Origin: Apostichopus japonicus | Lineage: Eukaryota; Echinodermata; Holothuroidea; Aspidochirotida; Stichopodidae | DNA length: 64,000 nt | Assembly (NCBI RefSeq): GCF_037975245.1 | Contig: NC_092573.1 | Span: forward strand, 9,458,001 to 9,522,000 | Direction of reading: 5' to 3' | Shown here: in pieces, positions 47,543 through 60,100 of the stretch | Layout: each line of letters opens with the position of its first letter | Position numbering within the stretch: position 1 is the stretch's first letter | The notes under the pieces: model-generated | What the model was told of the DNA's origin: nothing | Seen by the model: the letters and a program-made list of their open reading frames with translations, nothing else | Databases searched by the model: none | Program-made: the position numbers and the translations under genes

Positions 47543-49736
47543 GTAAGTAACAAAGTTAAAAGATAATATCAAGTATTTCCACCAAGCAATATTAATATAT
47601 ATATATGATACAGATATCGAAGGTGAAAGACACATGACTATATGATATCGTTTAAACTGTGCCCATGCAGCTAATTATAAGGCCTAAGCTTTAATACTCT
47701 GTTATTTATTTATTTATTTATTTTTTAAATTTCTCACCATCTTGAAGAAGCTGTACTCCGTGAAGCTCCAACAGAAATGCAGATACTCCTGTACAAGTTT
47801 GATGTCATCAGAGGATGTATACTGGTAGAAAGGCGAAAGTTTCATAGGGTATTGACACACATGACTATGATTTGAGGAGAAAATCACAATCTAGCTTACC
47901 TCTAGAATCCCCGGCGAAAGGGATCCACTGTGCATTCTGTACTTTAATTTTCATCATCAAATCAAATTACAATTTCTAACTGTGTCAACTAAAAGACACT
48001 TTGAAATATCAATATGGTACTCTATTTGACAAGGGTACTTCATGTTATAAAAAACTTGTAAAAATGGACGCTTTTGAGATTTCTAAAGAAAAAACTAGAA
48101 GGCAAATGCTCATCGGTCTGGATTTCCTCTTCTGAAATTCTTTTGTTTTGCTCCAAAAAAGGACCAAAATGGATAATACAAGCACACTTACCACACGGCA
48201 ATTCTTACTTATTTCTTACGTTTTCCTATGCACCTATGTGTCAGTATTGACTATGTCCGTATCTACTCCACTTAACCAGAAATCCTGGATGCATCGCTGT
48301 TATCTATGGTGGTGATAAATGAAGAAATTTATCGTTTGCTGTGTCAGGTCAAGAAGAGGACATCGTAGTCCAGTTGTAATTATAATCCTTTTGGACGTGA
48401 GATATTTCTTACTAGTCAAACTAATAATTGGGTATATACTGTATGGACATTACCTGAAAAATGGGCACCGACGGCGCTCCACAGACAAACGCGGTCAATT
48501 TCATGCACCGTTATAATATTAACTTTTTCCCTGTTTATTTTGTTTCTTATAATGTGACATACAGGTGACGCATTAAAGTGTTTCAAGTACGAACATTTGG
48601 AATGTCGTTGGTATAACAGCATCTACCACTCGTCCTGTAATTCACTGGATCAAATAAATGAATATCCAGGGACTGATACAGAACAAGAATGTATGAACAC
48701 AGACGACAGATGTTTACTGGTGGTTGCTACGGGTGACAGTAAGTTTTAGTGACTATAAAGCAAAATAAAATGCGGATCACTCGATATCGATCATGTTAAT
48801 GAAAGTTTTTAACCGCAGATTGGGTAGAAAATGTCACTTAGTCCATAAGATCAATGTGTTATGCTTCGACAACCAAAGTTCTATTCCAAGCAGTTAATCC
48901 ACGGTTGCTTCCAAATAGCTAATTTAGGTCGTAACGTAGACCACTCATGGAACAAACGTTCAATTCAACCCGACCCGATAATTTTACGGGTAATTATCAG
49001 CACCTGACACATTATGCTATTAAAATTTCGATTCAGAAGATATTGATGAATACGCAAATGTTACTTCCAATTTTATTCTTAAGTATTTGAGCTATTCGAA
49101 ATAATATGTAAATGTACATGTATCTTTATTGCAGCCTTAATATTAATTACTGGATTTTGTTATCCTGCCACCCCAATCCCTTCCCGCCCTCCTTTCCTCC
49201 ATCCATTTATGACTACGTGACATCCTACAAAATCACAGACTAAGGACACAGCTTTCTATGATAGCTATTCTTCCAACCCCAAAGCTCAGCGATACGGAAC
49301 GCCACAAGAGTCACCAACAATAACAGGTCTCTAAAATATAAAGAATAGTACATAACTGACATATATATTATGGCCTTGTGGATAATTTAAGATATGCTGT
49401 CATTATGAAATGTTTTGGGGTGCCATAGAGCACTACTAACATAAAGAAGTCTTCTTCAAATTTCTGGTATCAGATTGCGAAGTTGGTGTAACATCTACGA
49501 CGTCGGAATGCGTTTCGGCTGCAGAACTTGGATGGAATTCCACGGATTGTAGAGATGGCATGCAGTACCAGGATCACTCTACCTTAGGTTGGCACGTGAC
49601 TAGAGGAAGCTCTTTCGGTACTCACTTAAAGACAGCCCAGGTGTGTGTCTGTGATACAACTCTTTGTAACGGACAAACGCGAATCACATCGTCTAGCTGG
49701 GGAATACTAATTGGACTAGTGATACTGACGCAGTAG
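47482..49736 (+). CDS. Ly6/uPAR-family (three-finger) GPI-anchored protein
   Basis: Three exons (47482-47542, 48565-48738, 49474-49736) with phase-1 introns encode 165 residues. Exon 1 is a signal peptide. The mature part is rich in spaced cysteines: five in exon 2 (KCFKYEHLEC, SC, EC, RC) and six in exon 3, ending with CVCDTTLCN, the C-terminal signature of Ly6/uPAR domains. A hydrophobic tail (WGILIGLVILTQ) ends the protein as expected for GPI-anchor addition, and NSTD is an N-glycosylation sequon. Such proteins sit on the outer cell surface; the partner is unknown. The exon 1/exon 2/exon 3 split at phase 1 is the usual Ly6 layout. Confidence 0.85.
48565..48738 (+). CDS. Ly6/uPAR gene exon 2: first half of the domain
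   Basis: 174 bp, phase 1-1, acceptor ACATACAG and donor GTAAGT. It encodes GDALKCFKYEHLECRW and further spaced cysteines up to RCLLVVATGD. The short frame does not stand out as an ORF; the cysteine spacing and splice sites identify it. Confidence 0.82.
49474..49736 (+). CDS. Ly6/uPAR gene exon 3: second half and GPI signal
   Basis: Acceptor GGTATCAG, 263 bp to the TAG at 49734. It contains NCEVGV, SECVSAAELGWNSTDC, then QVCVCDTTLCNG and a C-terminal hydrophobic segment without a basic cytoplasmic tail. Confidence 0.85.
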
Positions 49737-51370
49737 TGGACTATATGTGATGGACTATGATCTCAAAAATGTCAGAAACAGTAAGAGTATACAATCTCAC
49801 ATATAAATTAGTTTATTGATTACAGTGGTGACAATGCCATTTAGTGTTTCTTAACCTGTTTAGTTCTTAATCTGAAGCTTAAATGGTTAAATCTGAGATC
49901 TGTTTTCTTCTCACAGTTTGTTGATGTTGTTGAATTGAACTCTTACAACTAAGAGTTATCTTTCTTTTCAAAATTACTCAAGTAACTTTATCGGGATTTT
50001 GTTGATGAAAATAAGTCAATGTAGAGGAGACATACCAATAATCATATCATGTTTAAGGTATGCCATCCAGATGGTAGTGACTAACTAATTCAAAAATCCA
50101 CTAGAACAAATTTGTAACCCTTTTTAAGGTAAATATCATAACAAATTGATCTTAAAATGATTCAGTGAACAATGATAACAGGATAACGATCTACAAAACT
50201 CGTGTTTTAAAATGCCTACAGTTTGCATGTTTTCAAGATGGAGCAAATAGTGTACTACGGAAATGTAATGCTATAATTATTGTCCATGAGATGAACGGTA
50301 TCCACACGAGTGTAACCCAACCTGGACCCACCTGTCCTATTCAGCAACGCATGATGTCTTAATTACTACTGATGAAGCTGTGCAAACTACCAGCACAATA
50401 ACAGAAATCGGTCTAGTTGGTCTTGTACTCATTTCAAGATTTTCAACCTAATAGGCAAACTTGCTTTATTTTATTCGTGGAAATGACCTATAAAATAATT
50501 GTTTTGCCGAAAGGAGGCTTTTGGATATTGCGGAACTTGGGTTTACGTGCTATAAAAAACTGTGTTCCATGAAATCAGATAGTGTACCGCTACCCCTATT
50601 TGTTCTTTTTTCCTTTGTAACTGCACATGTGATCAATGGATCCACACTTTTCTAACCCAGCCTCCACCAACCTCTTCTCTGCAACTTTTAATAGTCATAT
50701 ATCTGTCTCTTACAATAATACGACACGAGAGGTTGCCACAAATGAATGTTTAAAATGCTCATCCTAAAGATAAATGTATCGCATTCATTGTAATACTTAA
50801 TACTTTCTTTCTATTAATGTATTTGTTTGTTTAACAGTTCATAAAATCAAATTGTTTTATATATTTCGATACTAACCTTTCTCATGTTGGTTGATCAATT
50901 AAACGTCATATGCTTTCAATTCATTATCCAAAATTGCATCCTTTTCAAATTCAACCAATGTCTGTGCTGGATTCACTGCCCTAATGTTCCACATCCATGG
51001 GCCCACGTCCCTTTGTAAGATGTTGCAGTCAATATACCAAAACAGTATGTCTTTACGGAACACCAGGAAACATTTGATTTAAGCTTTTAGTGTAATGTTC
51101 CTTACATGTGCAATGTGTGTCTGTGTCAAATTTTGTGTAAAAAACTCCAAAACGGCTGGGTCGATTTTCTTCAAACTTAGTGGAATGGTACCCCAAAGTG
51201 AACCCTTGAGTCTCGCAGAATCTTTGCTATTTATATTGTAATTAACTTTCCATAAATAGTGACTTGTAGAATTTTCAAAAATGTCTTTATCATTAGAAGT
51301 AAGATTTGATTAAAGAAACATTAATTTGGATTAAGAACATTATGCACCGGGATTAAAAACGTTACTGTTG
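49737..51370. other. No gene recognised (3' flank of the Ly6 gene)
   Basis: AT-rich, no repeat family member found. The Ly6 3' UTR must begin here, but I see no unambiguous AATAAA close to the stop. Confidence 0.5.
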
Positions 51371-51374
51371 ACAG

Positions 51375-51930
51375 GCTGTAATGTTTTATACGTAATAATT
51401 TCCCACTGGCCGGCAGGATCAAAGTGTACTAGCATAGTGTTGTCAGTTGGAAGGGAATTGTTGAGAGTTCCAGAATCCCTTTCTCTTATCTTATCAGAAA
51501 GTAGCAACTATAAAATTACTACGAAATGGTCAGATTGGATGGGGCGCTGGAACTCAATATTTGTAACCTTAGCAATCAGATAAAAATCGATTCTGCAGTG
51601 AAATCCGGCAATGTTGGAATACCAGGAGAAAGCTTTTGTAACTGGATTTACTTCCCTCCAAATATCAATAAGATTACATTCAACAATTGTAAGGCGACAT
51701 TCATCCTCTGCTCTAAAGTTTGTGCTAGCCTCCCCTCCGTGTTCGTCAGTAGTGAGATTGAAAACAAAGTTGAAGTCTCCGCCCCATATAACAGCCTGAC
51801 AATTAAAGGTATGTAAACAGCGGGTAATATTATTGTATAAAGCGGGGTCATCATTGTCTGGAGTAGCATCAATGGAAATGTCCAGTAGGCTTTTATATTT
51901 AAGGAACAAAATGAATAACCCTGCCCTGTA
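51375..51930 (-). mobile_element. LINE remnant: endonuclease domain (minus strand)
   Basis: Read on the minus strand, a segment holds the apurinic-endonuclease signatures of non-LTR retrotransposons: IWGGDFNFVFN, a DEHGG..TNFRAEDECRL stretch, FSWYSN, and SDHFVVIL near the end. After this a frame-shifted piece resembles the following linker (SGTLNNSLPTDN). Reverse transcriptase is not found. Confidence 0.75.
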
Positions 51931-52881
51931 ATTTCTGTAGAATGGATACAGAAACCATTGAGCACCTATATTTGAATTGCCATGTAACCTCCAGTTTATA
52001 TTAGATACCGAGTAGCTGTTTTTTCTTTGGTTGTAGTGTTAGATCACCAAATGAACTTTTTCATTTTGCATTGTATATATTATGTATATAATTACAAGTT
52101 GAATGAGAGTATGGCAAAATAAAACGAGTTTTTTTTTACAAGCCCGAAACACGTTGAAGGTACCAAGCAACTGTTTTGCTCCCAAGCCTGTTCGAAACTT
52201 GTTCTGTTTTTTGTTAGATGTTTAGTTGTGTTTACTGGTTGTTTTATGTTCCTACACATAATTCGGAAACAAATTTCGCACTAATATCTGACCGTAACTG
52301 ACAATAACCTATAAAGTGGAATCAACTTAAAACAAGGATTAAAGTCAGAGTAAGTGTTTTTCAGCACAGCTACTGACAGATTGACAACCAACATTACATC
52401 AGTATAATGAACCAAGCATTCACCTCTTTCTTGAAAAGCGAATGCATGTTGTCTACAGAGCAATGCAATGTAAGTTCTGTGTTAATTAGATTTCATTATC
52501 ATTTAGGCTCTATAGCATACTTTAGTTACATTATGTTCCTTTGTGTGTTATTATTGTGATCTGCACAACTTAACGTATCAATCATTACTCAGCGTGATAT
52601 TTCTCTCCCTGGGCACTTCTATTGCCTACCGTTATGATGTAAAGGAATTATCTTGTCAAATACTTATGAAAGACCTAAATATATATATATTAAAACTTGG
52701 CTGCTATTTAAGAAGAAAAAAACGTCTAAATCAATTGGAAAAAATACCAAACAGACGGAATTACCGTAAGTTACATCATATCAAGCCTAAGCTTTATTTG
52801 CACTATACTCAGTGTGTGCCATATTCAACCCCAATCGGTTTCCGTACACTTTGCATTAAGCCAGTCCAGGGACCATTAACA

Positions 52882-54480
52882 ATGTCGACAAGATCACAAA
52901 CTAAAGAAAGGGAACTGCAGAACCTGTTGCAATGAAATTTGCTCAAATCTTACCTAGCAATGACTTTGAAAGAAAAATATACAAGCCTGCATCGATCGAT
53001 GATTGGACAACAAAATGGACGATTTTCTGAAGCAGATTGAGATACACTCTGGTAATGTTTATGACCTTGAAGTTGAAACTGACAGAGCTACAATGAAAAG
53101 GAAAACCATACAAGATAAAATCACTTCACTGGAAGATCAGTGCAATTCCGCTTTAAGCCAAATCAGTTCAAATCAGTTAGAACAGTTCTCATGGAGGAGC
53201 TGTCTTCGTTTCTTTGGTATTGACGAACAACCCAACGAAAATACCGATGTCACCATCTCGCTTCCCGCTTCCAAACATCTTCGATTCAACCTAAGTCCTT
53301 CGGATATTGATCGGCAACATCGTGTCGGCAGGAAGGATCAAGGCAAGGGCCATAATCGCGAAGTTCCAAAACTACAAGGTTAGTGATCAATGCAATAAAA
53401 ACAGAAAGAAATTAAATGGCACGAAACTCGTAATCTAAAAGGACCGCACAAAGGCAAACCAACAATTGGTCCAGGTAACAAAAAGCAACCCTTAGTAAAA
53501 TCAGCGGGGTCTCATGATGACAGGATCATCGCGTTGGTCAACAAGAACAATAACGAATTCACAAAAAGAAGCTTATGACCAACTGAAGCCAAAATAAAAA
53601 AATCGCATCTCCATCCAAATGATGTAATTTGGCATTTTTCCCCTTCTCACTGTAAATGTTCTATTTATATATTTTTCTGTCTTTCCTTTGTGATCTGAGA
53701 TTGTATGGGGGTTTTTTTGGTCATCCTATGATACTTTAACTAAAGATAACGCATTTCCCTTTCAGAGCGCATCTGATACAAATGAAGTTTTAAGGTTAAC
53801 GGGTGACTTTGAAGCAGAGTAGGATTCTTTGCATTTTAATAAGGTTGATGCGTTTATTGAGGATTTATATATTACAAACTGTAGTTATTTTGATGTTGAC
53901 GATTTTAAGAATCTATAGCTTACGGTGGTTTAATTTATTTTCACCTTAATAGTAAGACGTCTGAACAAGAACTTTGAGGATATTAAGCACTTAATCGCAA
54001 CTTTTCTGGATTTACTGAAACGTGGTTTAATGATCAACCGTCATCCCTTGTTCATATAGATTATAATACCCTTGTTGAACAACATCGAAAAAACGAAATG
54101 GTTGGGGGAACTTGTCTATTTGTAATTAATAACTTAACATCCTGTGACCACAATAGTCTTTTCACTCTCAATGGTTTTATATAGTCCGTCGTTATCGAAA
54201 TTACCGTCCCGTATGTAAAAAAAAAAGTTTGTTGTTGGTATTGCTTATAGACCACCCGGCAAGTAGCCTACCTTTGTTTAAAGATCACCTCTGTAATATG
54301 CTACGTAAAATGAATGATGAAAGTAAGTCGTGTTACATTATGGAGGATTTTAATGTTTATATGATTGGTGAAAATAACGTTGTTATGAATGATATCATAT
54401 CTTGTGGGTTATATCGAGTCATTTCGAAACCAATTAACTACAAAAATAGTATATCTTTTTAACCAATGTACAAGTAATGT
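52882..54480 (+). mobile_element. LINE remnant: ORF1 and part of ORF2 endonuclease
   Basis: ORF1 begins MSTRSQTKERELQNLLQ at 52882 and is then shifted. From 53003 it shows a coiled-coil-like stretch and an RNA-binding segment with SCLRFFGIDEQPNENTD and DIDRQHRVGRKD. ORF2 endonuclease pieces follow in changing frames: VEQHRKNEMVGGTCLFV near 54075, then a YIMEDFNVYMIGEN segment near 54340 equivalent to GDFN. No reverse transcriptase is present, so the copy is truncated and dead. Confidence 0.75.
53003..53383 (+). pseudogene. LINE ORF1 fragment
   Basis: The 126-codon open part carries heptad-like spacing (LEVETDRATMKRKTIQDKI, then SLEDQ) followed by the conserved WRSCLRFFGI and HRVGRKDQGKG motifs of LINE ORF1 RNA-binding proteins. 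The next conserved part (AKFQNYKVSDQCNKNRKKL) is in another frame. Confidence 0.7.
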
Positions 54481-56400
54481 ATATTAAATTTGAGCACATA
54501 ACAGCCGCACTAAACCGGCAAAAATTGCTCCTGAAATTGGCGCCGTCCAAAACATGCAATGCTTGCTGGAAGTAATTTACTGTGGCAACACTTATTAAGC
54601 TATCACAAATCGCCTAAAAACGAATATCTGAAGCTTTCATTACAGTTTGCAGTAAATTATTGTTAAAATACGTTAAAGTACGATACTGTATTCAAAACGG
54701 TTAATTAATTGTGAAAATAACAGGCGTTTGTAACAGTTTTTGTTTTACGTTCATGACGTGAAACCTAATAACCTATGATATCCTGAAGATTGGAATGTTA
54801 TAGGCTACTTATATATACATATAATCATAATAATAGGAGCATAGAAGGAAATGATTCTCATGTTTATTTTTTTTAAACTTTTCGTTATAGAGTATCATAT
54901 GTTGCCTTCCATATCATTATTTGACTTAGTCAATCTATATTACTTTTTCCAACTATTATACTTTCCAATGTTAACCTGGGGGTGAGATGTGGTAGGGCTT
55001 TCAACTTCAAAAGTGATTTTATGTTGTTGTACTTTCAAGATAAAAGCAATCGAATCGGCTGTGCCGGCATCGTAATATCCTGCGCCATTCCAGCGGATGA
55101 ATAACGGAACAAAATATTCAACCAGTTGGGACAATTTTCAAATGCTAATACCACTCTATCCTGTCCTTTCATATTAAGCCTTAAATCAATCGTAACGACA
55201 GTCTTAACAATTCCTAACCTTTATCGGATAGACAAATGATTTGATAGCCAGTTGAATCCTGTTTGAGCTCTATTAGGAGCTCCTTCAAGACAGGGATTGT
55301 GATTCATAAAGACTTGAGCTTTATTAAGAGCTCCTTCAGGACAGGAGTTGTGATTCAAAACACTATGTTATTTATTGTTTCAATAGACGAAAGACACTGC
55401 TATGAGCAGTTGTAACATGAACATTTTAACACAAAGCTGAGATCAAATAAGATAAGAAAAACAAATCACATCAGGTGGAAGGAAGCGCTTGAGCAAGGAC
55501 AGTGGAGGTGCGGGGGAGGGGTGTAGCTCGTGGACATAGTCGGGAAAATATTTTAAAAGAACGCATTACACCTAAAGACACATGATATTCATACAGTTCA
55601 CAATGTCAGTGAAAGTGCATGGGCATAGTGTTCGTGGCAGGTGTTCCGGTATACCACCAGGAATTCCGCTGACCTTATATTAACAAAGCCTTTAATTTGA
55701 AAATCAACTGCATGTCCTTATGTGTCATTGATTTGTTTGCCCTGTTATAATGTTCGTTAAGCTAATGGTTATTATTACAATGACATACATACTGCATTTT
55801 CTAACGAAGATTTCCTATGCGTAGGAAAGGGGGGAGTGGGGTAATAGTCTGCTTCCCCTACTTTTGACAGTGGTGTATATCCATAAGCTCTCCCCTCCCC
55901 ACACTCACACGTATTTATCCACATTACGATTGCGCTTCGCAGCATTATTGGATCGTCCCGCTAGTTTCATGTAACGCGTAATAATTATAAAATTATATAC
56001 CAAGACATGTGTTGCTGGGGTGTCAGTCACAAGCCACACCAGTACCTGCCATACTATGGATATTATACCAATTTAATGCGTTGCAACCAATCAGAGAGCA
56101 ACAGGAAAGAGACGGCAAGGGAAATTCGTCTAAACATCTAAGCTCAAGGAAAGTAGAGATGAGGGGTTGAAATAAAATTGCTCACATGTCCCTTTAATGT
56201 TATACGTTAATAAATGTCTTGTAACTGACAACATTTAAGACAAACATTCCTTGTTTTGTACTGAGAGTCACGTCTTTCTTAGAGGTCTTGAACCTTCAGT
56301 ACCCGGTAAATAAACATAAGTTAACGACGATTTTACATGAAAACGTCATCGTTTTGAAAATACAAACAACTTCATGATCTAGGGTCTAGGGATCTGGCTA
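54481..56400. other. No gene recognised; upstream flank of gene D
   Basis: A short direct duplication near 55260-55350 (GAGCT(C)TATTAGGAGCTCCTTC repeated once with changes) is the only structure noticed. Confidence 0.5.
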
Positions 56401-56406
56401 AAATGG

Positions 56407-56412
56407 TATAAA
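56407..56412 (+). promoter_or_regulatory. TATA box of gene D
   Basis: TATAAA lies 76 bp before the gene D ATG, matching the 74-bp spacing in gene B. Confidence 0.6.
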
Positions 56413-56487
56413 TGAAAGCCAATTACATTTTCATTGTTATTTACTATCGAATAAGAGACCTATACAGAACCATCAAGAGGTTATGAA

Positions 56488-56578
56488 ATGGGGCGATATT
56501 TTCTCATTAACTGTGCTTTTCTTCTTCTCCTGGCATTTGCTCTTCCAACGAAATGTTGCTTGCTCTCAACGGACGGAG
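56488..56578 (+). CDS. Gene D exon 1: signal peptide of a fourth FN3-family member
   Basis: It encodes MGRYFLINCAFLLLLAFAL then PTKCCLLSTDG plus one base, with donor GTAAGA. It matches gene B exon 1 at both ends (YFLI, CCLLS.(N/D)G) with a changed hydrophobic core and two more codons. An out-of-frame ATG at 56483 overlaps the start. The next exon should encode the N-terminal domain, but nothing like FYGGRL or WMPEEAPC is found up to 64000. Either intron 1 is over 7.4 kb or this is an isolated fragment. Confidence 0.65.
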
Positions 56579-56974
56579 GTAAGAACTACCAAGTAGTCAT
56601 CAATATATAACTGCAATTAGTCAAGTTTAGACACTCGGTTAACTTTTAAAAAAATAACGAAAAACTTGCGAGTAACCGTTTATCTAAAGGATTTTCTCCC
56701 ATTCAATTTGTTTCTTTATTATATACAAGTGTATATATATAAATAGCAATTTCAATGATATACCTATATTCCTTTGCCTCGGCCGTTTATTTCAATTTCA
56801 TTTAACAGTGTCTTATCAAAGTACCTCTTTCGAGATCCGGCTTTAAGGATCACAAAAGATTTCGAATTGGTTAAACATCATGATTGATCTCTAAGGTAAG
56901 GCCATATATGTCACCAAAAATAGAACTATTATTGTTCGATACAGGTGAAAAACGCCTAGAGTGGAATTACGACC

Positions 56975-57086
56975 TTTCTACAGGTTTCGAACAACTGGAC
57001 ATTCATTCAAGTCCATAGCCCATAGTCCATAGCTTAGTTGGTTAGTGCCCGCATATAAAGCGGGAGGCCCCTGTTCGAATCCCGGT
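56975..57086 (+). mobile_element. tRNA-Ile-like SINE, family 1, best copy
   Basis: After the upstream piece CTACAGGTTTCGAACAACTGG..GTCCATAG (with TCCATAG repeated) comes the head AGCTTAGTTGGTTAGTGCCC. The anticodon arm CCGC-ATATAAA-GCGG pairs perfectly with TAT in the loop, and the T arm is TGTTCGAATCCCGG. An active tRNA is unlikely because the acceptor stem is not closed. Confidence 0.7.
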
Positions 57087-57139
57087 AGAAGATGGAAGTC
57101 ATTTCTACTGTTCTGGATTTTTCAACTCACTACAATTTC

Positions 57140-60100
57140 AATAACTTATATATATTCTCATCAGAATGGTTTGTGTACGCAAATTGTAGGTTTACTTCAT
57201 TTCATATTTTCATCCTTACATTTTTGAAAATGTTGACACCACTTCCATCCAAGTTTACAGTGTTCATCACCCGTTCAACAGCCTTACCAGTAAATCAATT
57301 AGCTATCATTCTTATAGTGATAATTGCTTACATACCGTTAAATACAATACTTGCTAGTTCGTATATACTTTGAGAACGGATATGCTTTCTGAGACTTACG
57401 GGGAAAAAGAAAATGGATACTACTTGAATTGGAAAAAGGTTTCCATTCCCACAAAAGTGCACGCAAAATTGTTTCAATTATTCCAGTTGCTTGCTTAAAT
57501 TATTGACATATAATACAGGTTTATTATCAGTAACATGAGATATAAACACAATGAACTATGATAACAGCTTACATAATTAAACGCCTACAGTGTTTGTTTA
57601 GCATTCATTTACAGGTTTTGCTGTATGATGTAAACATATATTAGGTATATAAACGTACACGTTCTTAAATAATTCTGTCATAAATATTAACATGTTCAAA
57701 TATTCTCCCCCGATACCCACTCCACCCCCCTTCTGCACCCGCGAACGCCCCCCCCCCCCTTTTTTTAAAAAAAAACAACAAAAAAACGAGACAAAATGAA
57801 CGAGAACGTTTTAGGGACTAGCATGAAGAAATTGTGGATAAAGTGAAAACATTTCAAGACTAGACACAAGTAATAAACAATTAGAAACTGATAATTTCCT
57901 TTCTACTATGTGTTATGGTTAAGTTTCTTAAAGTAGATCAGAAAAACAATTACTAGATGTAATGTCATGGTTGGGGTGGGAGAGGAGGGGAGTGGCGTTG
58001 CCACAATTTACACATTAACTGTTCCATCTACTAGGCATGAAGTCAGTTGGAAACTAATTTACGATAGCAAACAAGCAATTCAAGTATCCCATCTATTAAA
58101 ATATCAACAGAGATAGTTTAAAGATATTTTTTAATGACTTTCATTCTATAAGTGTACAAGCACAACGCCTTTGTATACTTTATTTGCTTAAAGTTTGGAG
58201 GATTACCCTTACGCCTATATGGTTGTATGGGAATCGCTACGCCTCTACCAAAGGTAATTCCATAAACAAACATTTCAATTTCTTTAGTCTAGAAAAAATT
58301 ATATAAAATTTATAGATAAGATCAATTCAATGTATATATGAAAACAATTAATTAATAAATTAGTTAAAGTAATTAGAACAGAAACAGATTTAAAGAAACT
58401 ATAAGATATAAGAAGATAAATATTAAAATAGATAAATATCAAACCAAATACATAAGTATGAAAATATATCAGAGGATAAAACGAAGGATTTTAAAGTCCA
58501 TTTTGAGTTAAAGGTGCAGCTCTGTAAATAAAGGAATTTCAAAGAGTAATTCTAAACTCGGAGTGATTTAAATATGTGAAGGTCTAGATGTAAGCACACA
58601 AACATTGCTTTATAATTTTCTTCTGTGGATGTTAAACAAAAATATTTTTACAGTTTAACTTGAAAAAAGGAATGAATTTCATTGTAACTATTATATTTAC
58701 CATTTGCAATTTTATGTTGCAGTAATTCTCATCAGAATGGTTTCCGTACACAAATTGTGGGCTCACGTGGTCTCATTTTTTCATCCTTACACATTCGATC
58801 CGATTTCCGAAAATATTTTTAACCACTTTCATCCAAGTTTACCTGTGTTTACCACTCATTTGACAGTCTTTCCAGCCAATCAGCTAGCCATAATTCTTAT
58901 GAAATAGATTCTGAAGCATAGCTGCTGGTTTTGGAAATACTGTATAAATGCACTGGGAAAATTATTTTTAAAAAATGCTTTTGTATGTTTTAATCATTTT
59001 TAACTGTGGGACGTCGTAGCTTAAGCAAACTATTGCCTCTGTACAAGAGACACCCTTCTTTTAGCAAGATGACATACATCCCAATTTTTTCAAATCTATA
59101 TTAGGTCTTAATTATTCAAGGTAGTGATAATTGCCTATATACCGTTAAATACAATACTTGTTGGTTAAAATATAGTTGAGCACGGACATGTTTTCTGAGA
59201 CTTACGGAAAAATGAATATGGATGCTACTTGAAGTGGAATAAGGTTTGAATTCCCAACACTGCTTTATCTTCTAAACATGTTGACAGTTGGAAACTACTT
59301 TACGATAGCAAACAAGCAATTAAGGTATCCCATCTATTCAAATATCAACAGAGATAGTTTAAAGATATTTTTTGAATGACTTTCATTCTATAAGTGTACA
59401 AGAACAAGGCATTTTAGACTTTAGGTGCTGTAAGTTTGGATGATCACTCTAGCGCCTATGGTTATGTTGGAATCGCTACGCCTCTACCAAAAGTAACTCC
59501 CTAAACAAAGATTTCAATTCCTTGCGTCCAATTTTTAAATAAGATCTACATATGAAGACAAAGCATTAATTAGTTGAAGTGATCAGAACAGAAATTGATT
59601 TAAAGAAACTAAAAGATATAAGAAGATAAATAGTTACAATAGATAAATATCTAACTAAAAAGATAAGTATGAAAATATTTCAGAGGATATAACAAAGGAT
59701 TTTAAAGTCCATTTTGAGTTAAAAGTCCAGCTCTGTAAATAAGGAATTTCAAAGAGTGATTCTAAACTCGGAGAGATTTAAATATGTGTAGGTCAAGATG
59801 TAAGCACGAAAACATTGTTTTATAAGTTTCTTCTTCGGATGTAAAAAAAACTTTTTAGTTTAACTTGAAAAGAGGAATGAATTTAATTGAAACTATATTA
59901 TTTACCATTTGCAATTTTATGTTGTAGTAATTTTTATCAGAATGGTTTGCGTACACAAATTGTGGGCTCACTTGATTTCATTTTTCATCCTTACATATTC
60001 GGTCTAGTTTCCAAAAATATTGACAACCACTTTCATCCAAGTTTACATCAAGCTTTCATGTTTTTACCACTCGTTTAACAGCCTTTCCAGCTCAATTAGC

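Noticed and set aside
57030-57086. Functional tRNA-Ile(TAT) gene
   Set aside because: The anticodon and T arms look good, but the acceptor stem does not close and relatives at 17109 and 43055 show it is a dispersed repeat.
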